DNA of 64,000 nt from Thermomonas sp. XSG (lineage in GTDB: Bacteria; Pseudomonadota; Gammaproteobacteria; Xanthomonadales; Xanthomonadaceae): NCBI RefSeq assembly GCF_014678725.1, contig NZ_CP061497.1, positions 744,001-808,000 on the forward strand. Reading direction: 5' to 3'. A program made the position numbers and the translations under genes. The notes below the pieces were generated by a model that saw only the letters and a program-made list of their open reading frames with translations, was not told the DNA's origin and did not search any database. Every line of letters starts with the position of its first letter. Position 1 is the stretch's first letter. Below are positions 48,034-56,700 of this stretch, piece by piece.

Positions 48034-49704
48034 TTACAGCATCGGCAGTTTAAGCCCCTGCTCCCTCGCGCACTGCTGTGCGATTTCATAGCCCGCATCC
48101 GCATGCCGCATAACGCCGGTGCCGGGGTCGTTCCACAGCACGCGGGCGATCCGCTTGTCGGCGGCTTCGCTGCCGTCGCAAACGATGACCACGCCCGAAT
48201 GCTGCGAATAGCCCATGCCGACGCCGCCGCCGTGATGCAGGCTCACCCAGGTCGCGCCGCCGGCGACGTTGAGCATGGCGTTGAGCAGCGGCCAGTCGGA
48301 GACGGCATCGGAACCGTCGCGCATGGATTCGGTTTCACGGTTGGGCGAGGCCACGCTGCCGGAATCCAGGTGGTCGCGGCCAATGACGACAGGCGCCTTC
48401 AGTTCGCCATTGCGCACCATCTCATTGAACGCAAGGCCCAGCTTGTGGCGCAGGCCCAGGCCCACCCAGCAGATCCGCGCCGGCAGGCCCTGGAAACTGA
48501 TGCGCTCGCGCGCCATGTCGAGCCAGTTGTGCAGGTGGGCATCGTCCGGGATCAGTTCCTTGACCTTGGCGTCGGTCCTGTAGATGTCCTCGGGATCGCC
48601 ACTCAGCGCCACCCAGCGGAACGGGCCGATGCCGCGGCAGAACAGCGGGCGTACGTAGGCGGGCACGAAGCCGGGGAAGGCGAAGGCGTTCTCGCAGCCG
48701 ACGTCGAACGCCATCTGGCGGATGTTGTTGCCGTAGTCCACGGTCGGGATGCCCTGCGCATGGAAGGCCAGCATCGCCTCCACGTGCACGCGCATCGACT
48801 GCTTGGCTGCGTCGCGCACCTGCTCCGGGTTCGCCTTCTGTCCGGTCAGCCACTGTTCCACCGTCCAGCCGATCGGCAGGTAGCCGTGCACCGGGTCGTG
48901 CGCGCTGGTCTGGTCGGTCACGCAATCCGGCTTGACGCCGCGCCTCACCAGCTCCGGCAGGATTTCCGCGGCGTTGCCCAAGAGCGCAATCGACCTAGCT
49001 TCGCCGGCCGCCGTGTACCGGGCGATGCGGGCCAGCGCATCATCGATGTCGCTGGCCTGCTCGTCGACGTAGCGCGTCTTCAGGCGGAAGTCGATGCTGC
49101 TCTGGCGGCATTCGATGGTAAGGCTGCAGGCGCCGGCCAGCGAGGCCGCCAGCGGCTGCGCGCCGCCCATGCCGCCAAGCCCGGCGGTCAGGATCCACTT
49201 GCCTTTGAGCGAGCCGTCGTAGTGCTGGCGGCCCATCTCCACGAAAGTCTCGTAGGTGCCCTGCACGATGCCCTGGCTACCGATGTAGATCCAGCTGCCG
49301 GCGGTCATCTGGCCGTACATCATCAGGCCTTTCTTATCGAGCTCGTTGAAGTGCTCCCAGTTGGCCCAGTGCGGCACCAGGTTGGAGTTTGCGATCAGCA
49401 CCCGCGGCGCATCGGAATGGGTGGGGAACACGCCGACCGGCTTGCCCGACTGCACCAGCAGGGTTTCGTCGTCGCCGAGGGTCTTCAGGGTTTCGAGGAT
49501 CCTGTCGTAACAGTCCCAGTCGCGCGCGGCGCGGCCGATGCCGCCGTACACCACCAGCGAGGCCGGGTCCTCCGCCACCTCCGCATCCAGGTTGTTCTGC
49601 AGCATGCGGAACGGCGCTTCGGTCAGCCAGCTTCTGCAATGCAGCTGGTTGCCGCGGGGCGCGCGGATGGAACGGGACGGATCAAAGCGGTTTCTGGGGA
49701 TCAT
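48034..49704 (-). CDS. hutU: urocanate hydratase
   Basis: HutU converts urocanate to imidazolone propionate in histidine degradation, using tightly bound NAD. The 556-residue protein has the expected length and motifs: [78 protein letters not shown], and [17 protein letters not shown]. The start at 49704 ([10 protein letters not shown]) is chosen because the upstream open frame is not conserved. HutH, the preceding enzyme, is not in the window. Confidence 0.97.
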   Translation of the reverse strand: MIPRNRFDPSRSIRAPRGNQLHCRSWLTEAPFRMLQNNLDAEVAEDPASLVVYGGIGRAARDWDCYDRILETLKTLGDDETLLVQSGKPVGVFPTHSDAPRVLIANSNLVPHWANWEHFNELDKKGLMMYGQMTAGSWIYIGSQGIVQGTYETFVEMGRQHYDGSLKGKWILTAGLGGMGGAQPLAASLAGACSLTIECRQSSIDFRLKTRYVDEQASDIDDALARIARYTAAGEARSIALLGNAAEILPELVRRGVKPDCVTDQTSAHDPVHGYLPIGWTVEQWLTGQKANPEQVRDAAKQSMRVHVEAMLAFHAQGIPTVDYGNNIRQMAFDVGCENAFAFPGFVPAYVRPLFCRGIGPFRWVALSGDPEDIYRTDAKVKELIPDDAHLHNWLDMARERISFQGLPARICWVGLGLRHKLGLAFNEMVRNGELKAPVVIGRDHLDSGSVASPNRETESMRDGSDAVSDWPLLNAMLNVAGGATWVSLHHGGGVGMGYSQHSGVVIVCDGSEAADKRIARVLWNDPGTGVMRHADAGYEIAQQCAREQGLKLPML

Positions 49705-49823
49705 GGGGGCTCCAACGGCGAACTGGACTGGCGAAAAGTCTGCGCCGCATCCATGCACGTCGCCAGCACGCAGGCCGCGGATTCGCCCGATTCCGGCCCG
49801 GGTTTGCGCGATTTCCGCCACTT

Positions 49824-49840
49824 TGTTTACGCTGTAAACA
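49824..49840. promoter_or_regulatory. perfect palindrome TGTTTAC-GCT-GTAAACA, TetR operator
   Basis: Seven-base arms around a 3 bp spacer end exactly on the A of the TetR start codon. A -10-like TACGCT (49828-49833) lies inside it, 6 nt before the ATG. The site is well placed for autorepression and could also affect hutU, whose start is 120 bp away on the other strand. Confidence 0.8.
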
Positions 49841-50421
49841 TGGCCCGGCCCGATACCGCCACCCGCATCCTCAACGCCGCGCGCGCATTGTTCGAGCGCG
49901 AAGGCGCGGAGAGCGTGCGCATGCGCAGGGTGGCGGACGCGGTAGGCATCACCCCGACCGCGATCTACCGGCATTTCCCAAGCCGGGAGGCGCTGCTGGA
50001 AAGGATCAGCGACGACAGCTTCGACGAGATCGCCCGCCACTGGGACGCGCACCGCCAGGCCAGGGACCCGGTCGCACGGCTGCTGGCGACCCAGCAGATC
50101 TATCTCGACTACGCGCTGGCCTATCCGCACCTGTTCGACCACGCCTTCCTTGCCCGCCGCCGCAACGCGCGGCGGTTCCCCGCGGACTTCATTACAGGAC
50201 AGTCGCCCACCGCCAACGTGATGTACGAAGCGGTGGTGGAGGCACAGGCGCGCGGGCAACTGCGTACGGGCGATGCCTGGGCGCTCACCATGACGGTGTG
50301 GGCGCACGCGCACGGCCTGATAGCACTGCAGCGCGCCGGCCGCTTCAGCTTCGACGAGGCCGGCTTCCGCGCCTTTTTCACCACATCCCTGCATCACCTC
50401 ATGGACGGCTTGCGCCCCTGA
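49840..50421 (+). CDS. TetR/AcrR-family transcriptional regulator
   Basis: The 193-residue protein has the TetR helix-turn-helix in residues 6-52: [39 protein letters not shown]. The C-terminal ligand domain shows no recognisable effector class. The start at 49840 is fixed by the family N-terminus ([11 protein letters not shown]) and by the operator that ends there. Promoter and operator coincide, so autorepression is likely. The targets may include the phosphodiesterase gene downstream or hutU upstream. Confidence 0.92.
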   Translation: MARPDTATRILNAARALFEREGAESVRMRRVADAVGITPTAIYRHFPSREALLERISDDSFDEIARHWDAHRQARDPVARLLATQQIYLDYALAYPHLFDHAFLARRRNARRFPADFITGQSPTANVMYEAVVEAQARGQLRTGDAWALTMTVWAHAHGLIALQRAGRFSFDEAGFRAFFTTSLHHLMDGLRP

Positions 50422-50450
50422 TCGCGCGATCAACCGTCTTCCGCCTTCGC

Positions 50451-50456
50451 TATCAT
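50451..50456 (+). promoter_or_regulatory. putative -10 element (TATCAT), 7 nt before the phosphodiesterase gene
   Basis: CGCTATCATCCCGCGG runs into the ATG at 50464. No Shine-Dalgarno sequence fits in between, so a leaderless message is likely if this is used. It lies 29 bp after the TetR stop. Confidence 0.35.
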
Positions 50457-50463
50457 CCCGCGG

Positions 50464-51713
50464 ATGCGAATCCTCTTCCGAACAGGGCTGCTGGCCTGCG
50501 CGCTGCTGGCCTCCGCCTGCGCAACCCGAACCCCTTCCACGACCCCGGCCGCAACGCAGCCGGCCACCCTGCTGCTGATATCCGTGGACGGCCTGCGCCC
50601 TGCCGATATCACGCCAGCGCAGATGCCGGTGCTGGACGCCCTGGGCAATGCCAACGTGCGTGCGGAAGGCATGCGGCCGTCCTATCCCAGTCTCACCTTC
50701 CCCAACCACTACACGCTGGTCACCGGGCGACGGCCGGATCACCACGGCATCATCCACAACAGCATGGAGGACACCCACCTGGGGGAATTCCGGCTGAGCA
50801 ATCGAGATGCGGTGGGCAACGGCGGCTGGTGGCAGGGGGGCGCGCCGGTGTGGGCCAGCGTGCAGCGCGCAGGCCTCCGCGCCGCCACCATGTTCTGGCC
50901 CGGTAGCGAGGCGGAGATCGATGGCGTGCGGCCGTGGCGCTGGCGCGCCTACGACGGCGCGATCAGCGATGCCGACCGCGTGGCCCAGGTGCTGGAATGG
51001 TTACGCCTGCCCGCCACCGAGCGGCCGCGCTTCATCACCCTGTACTTCGACGTCGTCGACCACGTCAGCCACGATCACGGCCCCGGTTCCGACCAGGCCC
51101 GCGCCGCGCGCGCCGACGTGGATGCGGCGCTGGGACAGTTGCTGGACGGCCTGCGCGATGCACAGCAGCTCGACACCACCAATCTGGTCATCGTCTCCGA
51201 CCACGGCTTCGAAACCGTCCCGCCGGGCCACAGCATTGCGGTCGAGGACATGGCCCCGCGCGAGCTCGCGCAGGCGGTCAGCGTGGGCCAGGTGATCGGC
51301 TTCACCCCGCGCGCCGGCAAGACCGCCGACGTCGAGCGCCTGCTGCTGGGCCGGCATGCGCAGTACCAGTGCTGGCGCAAGGGCGAGTTGCCCCCGGATT
51401 GGCATTACGGCAGCCATCCGCGGATCCCCGCCATCATCTGCCAGATGGCGCCCGGTTGGGATGCCCTGTTCGCGAAGGCACACGCCATGCGCCAGCAGCA
51501 GGAACACGCGCGCGGCTCGCATGGCTACGATCCGTCGCTGCCGTCGATGCGCGCGACCTTCATCGCCGCCGGGCCGGCATTCCGCCCCGGCACCCGCCTG
51601 CCGGTGTTCGACAACGTCGATGTCTATCCGCTGCTGATGCGCCTGCTGGCGCTGCCGCCGGAGGACAACGACGGCGACATTTCCCCGCTGCTGCCGGCGC
51701 TGGAGCCAGCCCG

Positions 51714-51717
<4 letters not shown>
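50464..51717 (+). CDS. nucleotide pyrophosphatase/phosphodiesterase (NPP) family lipoprotein
   Basis: The 417-residue protein belongs to the alkaline phosphatase superfamily, ectonucleotide pyrophosphatase branch. A lipobox (LLASAC) follows the signal segment. The metal site is clear: LISVDGLRP, nucleophile threonine in [30 protein letters not shown], and [12 protein letters not shown]. It should hydrolyse phosphodiester or pyrophosphate bonds of nucleotides in the periplasm or at the outer membrane. It overlaps ogt by four bases (ATGA). Confidence 0.92.
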
Positions 51718-52238
<521 letters not shown>

Positions 52239-52275
52239 CGGCATCCGTGCGCTGGCGGCCCGTACAGCAGGCTCC

Positions 52276-53226
52276 CTATGCCGGGCGTGCAGCCTTCATG
52301 GCAGCATGCGTCACCCGATGGATCAGGCGCGCGGCGACGCGCGCGGTGACATTGTCGCGGTCCAGCGGCGGCGACAGTTCGGCCACGTCCATCAGCTTGA
52401 GCTTGCCGGTCGCGGCCACCGCGTCGAGCAGCGGTTCCACCACCTCCATCGGCACCCCGCGCGCGGCCGGGGCACTGACGCCGGGCGCCATCGCATGCGG
52501 CAGGCCATCGATGTCGATGGTCAGGTAGACCGCATCCACGTCGGCCAGCCTGTCTTTCAACTCCGCCAGGCGCTGCGGCAGTTCGAGCACGCCGAGTTCG
52601 TCGTCGCGCACGTAGTGCACGCCCAGCGCGTTGGCGGTGTCGAACAGCACGCGCGTGTTGGCGGCGGCGCTGATGCCGTAGGCCAGGTACTCCAGCGGGA
52701 GGCCCGACGCGCGCGCATGCTCGATCGCCTGCAGGAACGGCGTGCCGGAGCTGGCTTGGTCCTGCCGGCGCAGGTCGAAATGGGCGTCGATGTTGACGAT
52801 GGCCACCCGCGGCCGGCGCGCGCGCAAATGCCCTGCCAGGCCAAGGTAGCTGGCGAAGGCGATCTCGTGGCCGCCGCCCAATCCCACTGCCAGGTGGCCG
52901 GCGTCCAGCAGCGCTGCCATCGCCTCGGCATAGCGCGCCTGCGCGGCTTCCAGATCACCGTCGGTGCAGGCCACGGTGCCGGCGTCGTAGAGCGGCGCCT
53001 CGTCCAGCACCGGCAGGTTGGACAGCATCCTGCGCAGCGCCGCCGGGCCTTCCACCGCACCCACGCGGCCGTGGTTGCGGCGCACGCCTTCGTCGCAGGC
53101 GAAGCCCAGCACCGCGACCCCCGGCGCACAGCCCGGGAGCGGCGCGCGCACCCACTGGTGCCAGCGCCGGGTCGACGCATCCTCGGGCAGGTCGACGCGG
53201 CCGCTCCAGCCTTCAATGGCGCTCAT
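52276..53226 (-). CDS. hutG: formimidoylglutamase
   Basis: HutG cleaves N-formimidoyl-L-glutamate to glutamate and formamide in histidine degradation. The 316-residue protein is a ureohydrolase with the manganese-site motifs GLGGGHEIAF, NIDAHFDLR and TIDIDGLP, and C-terminal DVAELSPPLD. The family also contains arginase and agmatinase, but the hutI neighbour and the RNHGRVGAVEGP segment favour HutG. Its ATG overlaps the stop of a possible 11-codon leader peptide. Confidence 0.92.
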   Translation of the reverse strand: MSAIEGWSGRVDLPEDASTRRWHQWVRAPLPGCAPGVAVLGFACDEGVRRNHGRVGAVEGPAALRRMLSNLPVLDEAPLYDAGTVACTDGDLEAAQARYAEAMAALLDAGHLAVGLGGGHEIAFASYLGLAGHLRARRPRVAIVNIDAHFDLRRQDQASSGTPFLQAIEHARASGLPLEYLAYGISAAANTRVLFDTANALGVHYVRDDELGVLELPQRLAELKDRLADVDAVYLTIDIDGLPHAMAPGVSAPAARGVPMEVVEPLLDAVAATGKLKLMDVAELSPPLDRDNVTARVAARLIHRVTHAAMKAARPA

Positions 53227-53258
53227 GCCGGCAACTCGCAGGCGGTGACGGGGTACAT
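53223..53258 (-). CDS. possible 11-residue leader peptide upstream of hutG
   Basis: A short frame, MYPVTACELPA, starts at 53258 behind a good Shine-Dalgarno (AGGAG, 8 nt away) and ends with a TGA that overlaps the hutG ATG (ATGA). hutG itself has only a weak GAG near its start, so ribosomes may reach it by coupling. It contains no histidine, so classical attenuation by histidine is unlikely. Could also be chance. Confidence 0.4.
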   Translation of the reverse strand: MYPVTACELPA

Positions 53259-53285
53259 GGCGGACTCCTGAGGATTCGATACGCC

Positions 53286-53291
53286 ATTCTA
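53286..53291 (-). promoter_or_regulatory. putative -10 element (TAGAAT) of hutG
   Basis: Minus-strand CCTAGAATGGCG, 59 nt before hutG and 27 nt before the leader peptide. It matches the TAGAAT elements of pyrG and lysAC. Confidence 0.4.
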
Positions 53292-53351
53292 GGAAACGTC
53301 GCGGGGCGGCGCCGGCATCCGCCCCGGTCCCAGCCGGTCGACCGCGTTTGC

Positions 53352-53357
53352 GATAAT
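53352..53357 (+). promoter_or_regulatory. putative -10 element (GATAAT) of hutI
   Basis: TTTGCGATAATCCCC lies 33 nt before hutI, which has a CGGAG ribosome-binding site in its leader. It faces away from the hutG element 60 bp to the left. Confidence 0.4.
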
Positions 53358-53390
53358 CCCCGGCCGCACGCGCATCACGGAGTCGTCGCC

Positions 53391-54608
53391 ATGCCGGCCC
53401 ATCGCTGGGACCTGCTGCTCACCCACGCCACCCTGGCGACGCTGGACGGCGAAACGCCATTCGGGCTGCTGGAAAACGCCGCCCTGGCGATTGCGGATGG
53501 CCGCATCGCCTGGCTGGGGCCGATGGACGCGCTGCCGGCGCGCGCCAGCACCGGCCGCAGCGAAGAGCTCGGCGGCCGCCTGCTCACCCCGGCGCTGGTC
53601 GACTGCCATACCCACCTGGTGTTCGCCGGCAACCGCGCCAGCGAGTTCGACATGCGCCTCAACGGGGCCAGCTACGAGCAGATCGCGCGCGCGGGCGGTG
53701 GCATCCGCTCCAGCGTGTCGGCGCTACGGCAGGCCGACGAGGACGAGCTGCTGCGGCAGTCGCTGCCGCGTGCCCGCGCGCTGCTGCACGACGGTGTGGC
53801 CACGCTGGAGATCAAGTCCGGCTACGGGCTTGACCTCGAGAACGAGCGCAAGATGCTTCGCGTCGCGCGGCGCATCGGCCAGCTGCTGGGCATCAGCGTG
53901 CGCACCACCTATCTCGCCGCGCACGCGCTGCCACCGGAGTACCGGGACAACGCCGATGGCTACGTCGATGCACTGATCGACTGGCTGCCGCAGCTGCATG
54001 CGGAAGGACTGGTGGACGCGGTCGACGCGTTCTGCGAGAGCATCGGCTTCTCGCCGGCACAGACCCGCCGCCTGTTCGAGGCCGCGCGCGCGCTTGGCAT
54101 CCCGGTGAAACTGCACGCCGACCAGCTCACCGACCTTGGCGGCGCGGCGCTGGCGGCGGAATTCGGTGGCCTGTCCGCCGACCATGTCGAATACACCGGC
54201 GAAGACGGTGTGCGCGCAATGGCGAAGCGGGGCACGGTAGCGGTGCTGCTGCCAGGCGCCTTCCACGTGCTGCGCGAGACGAAGCTGCCGCCGATCGCGC
54301 TGCTGCGGGAACACGGCGTGCCGATGGCGGTGGCCACCGACTGCAACCCGGGCACGTCGCCACTGCTGTCGCTGCGGCAGGCGATGCAACTGGCCTGCAC
54401 GCACTTCCGGCTGACACCGGAAGAAGCGCTGCGCGGCGCCACCGCCAACGCCGCGCGCGCGCTGGGGCTGGCCGATCGCGGCCTCCTGCGCGCGGGACTG
54501 CGCGCCGACCTGGTGGCGTGGGAAGTCGCCCATCCCGCCGAACTGTGCTATTGGCTTGGCGGTCCACTGGCCACGCGTATCTACGTGGCCGGCCTGCCAC
54601 TTTCCTGA
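53391..54608 (+). CDS. hutI: imidazolonepropionase
   Basis: HutI opens the imidazolone ring to N-formimidoyl-glutamate in histidine degradation. The 405-residue amidohydrolase has the metal motif VDCHTHLVFAGNR, ARAGGGIRSSV, TLEIKSGYGLD, YLAAHALPPEY, HADQLTDLGGAALAAEF and ATDCNPGTSP, all typical. It is divergent from hutG with 164 bp between the starts and is followed by a membrane dipeptidase gene after 13 bp, probably in one transcript. Confidence 0.97.
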   Translation: MPAHRWDLLLTHATLATLDGETPFGLLENAALAIADGRIAWLGPMDALPARASTGRSEELGGRLLTPALVDCHTHLVFAGNRASEFDMRLNGASYEQIARAGGGIRSSVSALRQADEDELLRQSLPRARALLHDGVATLEIKSGYGLDLENERKMLRVARRIGQLLGISVRTTYLAAHALPPEYRDNADGYVDALIDWLPQLHAEGLVDAVDAFCESIGFSPAQTRRLFEAARALGIPVKLHADQLTDLGGAALAAEFGGLSADHVEYTGEDGVRAMAKRGTVAVLLPGAFHVLRETKLPPIALLREHGVPMAVATDCNPGTSPLLSLRQAMQLACTHFRLTPEEALRGATANAARALGLADRGLLRAGLRADLVAWEVAHPAELCYWLGGPLATRIYVAGLPLS

Positions 54609-54621
54609 CCCGGAGATCCAG

Positions 54622-55821
54622 ATGCGCCTCACCCTGCTTGCCGCTGCCTGCCTGTTGTCCGCTCCCATCGTCGCCCATGCCCAGGCCACCGACGCCGCGC
54701 GCAGGCTGGCGCAGGATGCGATCATCGTCGACACTCATATCGACGCACCGGGCGTGCTGACCGACAAGTGGGCGGACCTTGCCGGCGAGCACAAGGACCG
54801 CGAGTTCGACTACCCGAAGGCGCGCGCCGGCGGGCTGGACGTGGCGTTCATGTCGATCTACACCTCCCCGCGGCAGGACGCCGATGGCAGCGCATGGCAG
54901 GCCGCCAACGCGATGATCGACGGCGTCGAGGCGCTGGTGCAGCGGCACCCGGACAAGTTCGCCGTCCTCACCTCGCCCAGCGATGCCGCCCGCCTGCTCG
55001 AGGGCGGCCGCGTGCTGCTGCCGCTGGGCATGGAGAACGGCGCGCCGCTGCAGGACAAGCTGGAGAACGTTCGGTTCTTCTTCGACCGCGGCGTGCGCTA
55101 CATCACCCTCGCCCACAGCGCCGCCAACCGGCTGGCCGATTCCTCCTACGCCGCCGAAAAGAAGTGGAACGGACTGAGCCCGTTCGGCCGCCAGGTGGTG
55201 GCGGAGATGAACCGGCTCGGCATCATGGTGGACGTCTCGCACCTGGGCGACGCCTCGGCGCTGGAGGCGATCCGGCTGAGCAAGGTACCGGTGATCGCCA
55301 GCCACTCGGCGTTCCGCCATTTCACCCCCGGCTTCGAGCGCAACATCAGCGACGAGATCGCCAAGGCGGTGGCAGCGCGCGGCGGCGTGGTGCAGGTGCC
55401 GTTCGGCACCGCCTTCATCAATCCCGACAGCGCCGCCGACCTGCAGGCGCAGTTCCGCGCACGGGTGGCGTTCGACCAGCGCAACATCGAGCTGAAGGCG
55501 CAAGGCAAGCCGCAGGAAGATCGCGCGGCGTTCGAGAAGGCCTGGGAGGAAGCGCATCCGGTGCGCAGCAGCACGCTGGCGCAGGTGCTGGACCAGATCG
55601 ACTACGGGGTGAAGCTGCTCGGCGTCGACCACGTCGGCATCGGTTCCGATTTCGATGGCGTGGGCGGCGAGCTGGCCAACGAACTCAAGACCGTGGCCGA
55701 CTTCCCCAACCTGGTGGCCGGCCTGCAGGCACGCGGCTATTCCGATGCCGATATCCGCAAGATCCTCGGCGGCAACCTGCTGCGCGCCTGGGCGGCCATC
55801 GAGGCCGGCGCCGGCAAGTAA
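54622..55821 (+). CDS. membrane dipeptidase (renal dipeptidase family), secreted
   Basis: The 399-residue protein has a signal peptide (MRLTLLAAACLLSAPIVAHA) and the M19 dipeptidase metal site: DTHIDAP at about 37-43, LGMENGAPL with the bridging glutamate, MVDVSHLGD, VIASHSAFRHF, and the C-terminal HVGIGSDFDGVGG. M19 enzymes cleave dipeptides, several preferring a D-residue at the C-terminal side. The ATG at 54622 has a CGGAG ribosome-binding site. Close spacing to hutI suggests co-transcription, linking peptide and histidine use. Confidence 0.93.
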   Translation: MRLTLLAAACLLSAPIVAHAQATDAARRLAQDAIIVDTHIDAPGVLTDKWADLAGEHKDREFDYPKARAGGLDVAFMSIYTSPRQDADGSAWQAANAMIDGVEALVQRHPDKFAVLTSPSDAARLLEGGRVLLPLGMENGAPLQDKLENVRFFFDRGVRYITLAHSAANRLADSSYAAEKKWNGLSPFGRQVVAEMNRLGIMVDVSHLGDASALEAIRLSKVPVIASHSAFRHFTPGFERNISDEIAKAVAARGGVVQVPFGTAFINPDSAADLQAQFRARVAFDQRNIELKAQGKPQEDRAAFEKAWEEAHPVRSSTLAQVLDQIDYGVKLLGVDHVGIGSDFDGVGGELANELKTVADFPNLVAGLQARGYSDADIRKILGGNLLRAWAAIEAGAGK

Positions 55822-55831
55822 CCCGCGGACT

Positions 55832-55859
55832 CCGAGCGCCCGGCCAACCGGGCGCTCGG
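55832..55859 (+). terminator. first of two tandem hairpins after the dipeptidase gene
   Basis: A perfect 12 bp GC-rich stem (55832-55843 with 55848-55859) and a CCAA loop, 10 bp after the stop codon. It has no T-run of its own. Confidence 0.65.
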
Positions 55860-55870
55860 CCCTGAAACGC

Positions 55871-55896
55871 GAAAACCCCGCCGAGGCGGGGTTTTC
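55871..55896. terminator. rho-independent terminator (second hairpin)
   Basis: A 12 bp complementary pair of arms (55871-55882 with 55885-55896) reading GAAAACCCCGCC...GGTTTTC, with A- and T-rich ends on both strands. It serves the dipeptidase gene and the convergent THX gene. Confidence 0.88.
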
Positions 55897-55917
55897 GTGG
55901 TCACGGCAGCGCCGGGA

Positions 55918-56091
55918 TCAGGCAGCGGTCTTCTTGACCGCCTTCTTCGCCACGCTCTTGCTGGCGGCAGCCTTCTTCGTGACCGGCGCAGCGGCGGTGC
56001 CGGCGGCCTTGGTCACGGTCTTCAGTCGCGCGTTGCCGTAGCTGGCGTTGTAGCGCTTGCCCTTGGCGGTCTTGCGGTCGCCCTTGCCCAT
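55918..56091 (-). CDS. 30S ribosomal protein THX
   Basis: This 57-residue basic protein begins MGKGDRKTAKGKRYNASYGN, the hallmark of the THX family that binds at the head of the small ribosomal subunit. The remaining 37 residues are a Lys/Ala-rich tail (SKSVAKKAVKKTAA at the end), longer than in the Thermus protein but usual for proteobacteria. A strong Shine-Dalgarno (AGGAG) lies 8 nt before the ATG. It stands alone, convergent with the dipeptidase gene. Confidence 0.93.
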   Translation of the reverse strand: MGKGDRKTAKGKRYNASYGNARLKTVTKAAGTAAAPVTKKAAASKSVAKKAVKKTAA

Positions 56092-56201
56092 CGTGTTGCT
56101 CCTGGATCGATACGTGTCGGTGGATCGCGCCGCGCGCGAGAACCGGGGATTCTAGCACGCGTCCGGGGCGGCACGCGGGAGGCCTGGAATTGCCGGCTCG
56201 C

Positions 56202-56615
56202 TCAGTGCGAATGCGCGCAGGCCGCGTCGTGGACATGGCCGTGGTTCAGCCGCAGGTTGGCCACGTGGGCCAGCCCCACCAAGGTGCCCCCGAAGGTCAT
56301 CACCACCGCATGCATCACCACCGAGTGATGCAACGGCGGGTACAGCACCGCCACCCACAGCGCACCCAGTCCCGGCAACAGCAGGCCCAGCGCGCGCATC
56401 ACGCGATGGCGGCGGTAGCTCCACACCAGCACCGACAGGCCGAACAGGCTGGCGAAGGTCACGAACGCCGCCTCGAAGCCATCGTCCAGCCACAGCGCCA
56501 CGCCCAGCGACGGCAGCAGCGCGACCGCCAGCGGGATCAGGGCGCAATGGATGGCGCAGATCAGCGAACCGGTGGCACCGATCCGGTCCAGCAGCAGGTG
56601 CAGGCGTGGGTTCAT
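56202..56615 (-). CDS. MerC-domain membrane protein, probably Zur-controlled
   Basis: The 137-residue protein has four membrane segments and the MerC-type cysteine pair Cys20 and Cys24 in SLICAIHCALIPLA. The C-terminus is histidine-rich (RLNHGHVHDAACAHSH). MerC proteins carry mercury across the membrane, but this one faces a Zur-box-like palindrome and a ZnuD-like receptor gene, with no other mer genes. A role in zinc uptake through the inner membrane is therefore more likely, as an inference. Confidence 0.88.
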   Translation of the reverse strand: MNPRLHLLLDRIGATGSLICAIHCALIPLAVALLPSLGVALWLDDGFEAAFVTFASLFGLSVLVWSYRRHRVMRALGLLLPGLGALWVAVLYPPLHHSVVMHAVVMTFGGTLVGLAHVANLRLNHGHVHDAACAHSH

Positions 56616-56651
56616 CGCGACATGACGTCCGGCAGGGGAGACTGTGTTTGT

Positions 56652-56665
56652 TATGTTATAACATA
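56652..56665. promoter_or_regulatory. Zur-box-like palindrome TATGTTATAACATA
   Basis: A perfect 14 bp palindrome with core GTTATAAC lies midway between the divergent MerC-like and ZnuD-like genes, 36 bp from each start. It resembles the known gammaproteobacterial Zur consensus (core ATGTTATAxxATAACAT). It is the only AT-rich palindrome in this region. Confidence 0.85.
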
Positions 56666-56700
56666 TTTAGCATCCCGACATCTTCACACCTCCTCCCCCT

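Noticed and set aside
56202-56615. Mercury-resistance call for the MerC-like gene
   Set aside because: No merA, merR, merT or merP nearby, and a Zur-box-like site is in front of it.
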